From positions 372,001 to 436,000 of the forward strand of contig NZ_BLXX01000002.1 of NCBI RefSeq assembly GCF_014193515.1: a stretch of DNA of 64,000 bases, written 5' to 3'. This DNA is from Geomonas silvestris (GTDB lineage Bacteria > Desulfobacterota > Desulfuromonadia > Geobacterales > Geobacteraceae). The translations under genes were made by a program, and so were the position numbers. Below, piece by piece: positions 63,675 to 64,000 of this stretch. The notes under the pieces were generated by a model. It was not told where the DNA came from. It ran no database searches and was given only the letters and a program-made list of their open reading frames with translations. Position 1 is the stretch's first letter. Each line of letters opens with the position of its first letter.

Positions 63675-64000
63675 CTAGGAGTGCTGCTGCGACAGCGGCT
63701 CTTCCGGGTTGAGCCAGTCGAGGAACGTTTGCAGTAGCTTGGTCGGCTCCGCTTGCCGGGTCAACAGGCGCAGGCTGCGTTTCAGATCGAGGGGGGACTC
63801 GATGCCTACCAGCCAGCCGTGCTCCAACTCGCGCTGTACCGCGATCCGCGACAGGCACCCTACCCCCAACCCCTCCTCGGCCGCCTTCTTGATGGCTTCG
63901 GTGTGCCCCAACTCCATGGCGATGGAAAAGTTGAGCCCCTGCCTCGCCATTGCTGCTTCGAAAATCTCCCGGGTGCCTGAACCTTTCTCCCGCATCAGCC
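63675..64000 (-). CDS. LysR-family transcriptional regulator, C-terminal end (5' part beyond the window)
   Basis: About 108 residues are visible. MREKGSGTREIFEAAM is the ligand-domain signature of LysR regulators (RExGSGTR). LGHTEAIKKAAEEGLGVGCLSRIAV and a C-terminal LLQTFLDWL helix complete the second ligand subdomain. The frame runs off the window at 64000, so the HTH is not seen. Confidence 0.85.
   Translation of the reverse strand, partial: LMREKGSGTREIFEAAMARQGLNFSIAMELGHTEAIKKAAEEGLGVGCLSRIAVQRELEHGWLVGIESPLDLKRSLRLLTRQAEPTKLLQTFLDWLNPEEPLSQQHS

Overview
The window looks like a chromosomal segment of a GC-rich, strictly or facultatively anaerobic deltaproteobacterium of the Geobacter/Geomonas/Citrifermentans group. 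This rests on the gene content: flavin-based electron-bifurcation modules (Hdr-Flox, NfnAB), a CO dehydrogenase/CO-hydrogenase cluster with a CooA-type regulator, SelB plus an in-frame-UGA selenoprotein, many PAS/GAF sensor kinases, HD-GYP signalling, and several families of short palindromic dispersed repeats. No species assignment is possible from the sequence alone.

Layout. 1-5.2 kb: housekeeping genes on the minus strand (ftsK, cut by the window edge; RNase J; two small proteins; plsC) and divergent ssb with its terminator. 5.3-8.5 kb: a periplasmic-binding/PAS hybrid histidine kinase broken by one extra base. 8.8-13.9 kb: a coiled-coil protein, a small AhpD-like selenoprotein (UGA at 9467-9469 followed by a bSECIS-like hairpin), a MATE exporter, a methyltransferase, a HEAT-repeat protein and an HD-GYP phosphodiesterase. 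14.1-18.4 kb: radA, dksA and a GAF sensor kinase. 18.4-25.0 kb: tRNA-Ala(CGC) carrying a 6.5 kb integrated element (tyrosine integrase, rolling-circle-type Rep, serine resolvase, XRE regulator, three cargo genes). It is bounded by an 18 bp direct repeat, with paired 13 bp integrase-arm repeats inside both ends. 25.0-31.1 kb: an FnIII-like protein, a CIO-type cytochrome bd oxidase and another hybrid kinase.

31.1-38.3 kb: the CO cluster on the minus strand, read cooLX-cooU-cooH, then cooF-cooS-cooC, then cooA. A near-perfect CooA-type dyad sits at about -41.5 from the predicted start of cooLX. The catalytic subunits of a group 4 [NiFe] CO-induced hydrogenase are present. The membrane subunits CooM and CooK are not, CooL and CooX are fused, and CooC carries a 27-histidine N-terminal tail that could replace CooJ. 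38.5-45.2 kb: a TetR-controlled RND efflux operon that ends in a 28-residue membrane microprotein. 45.7-51.4 kb: selB and a heterodimeric ABC exporter.

52.0-63.1 kb: an electron-bifurcation hub, hdrC-hdrB-hdrA-mvhD-(two Flox Fe-S subunits)-floxA, then an EamA transporter and nfnA-nfnB. Taken together, CO oxidation (CooS/F), H2 (CooH) and bifurcating NADH/ferredoxin/NADPH exchange (Hdr-Flox, Nfn) could share a reduced-ferredoxin pool; that link is inference. The last 0.8 kb is a cluster of dispersed palindromic repeats followed by the 3' end of a LysR-family gene that runs off the window.
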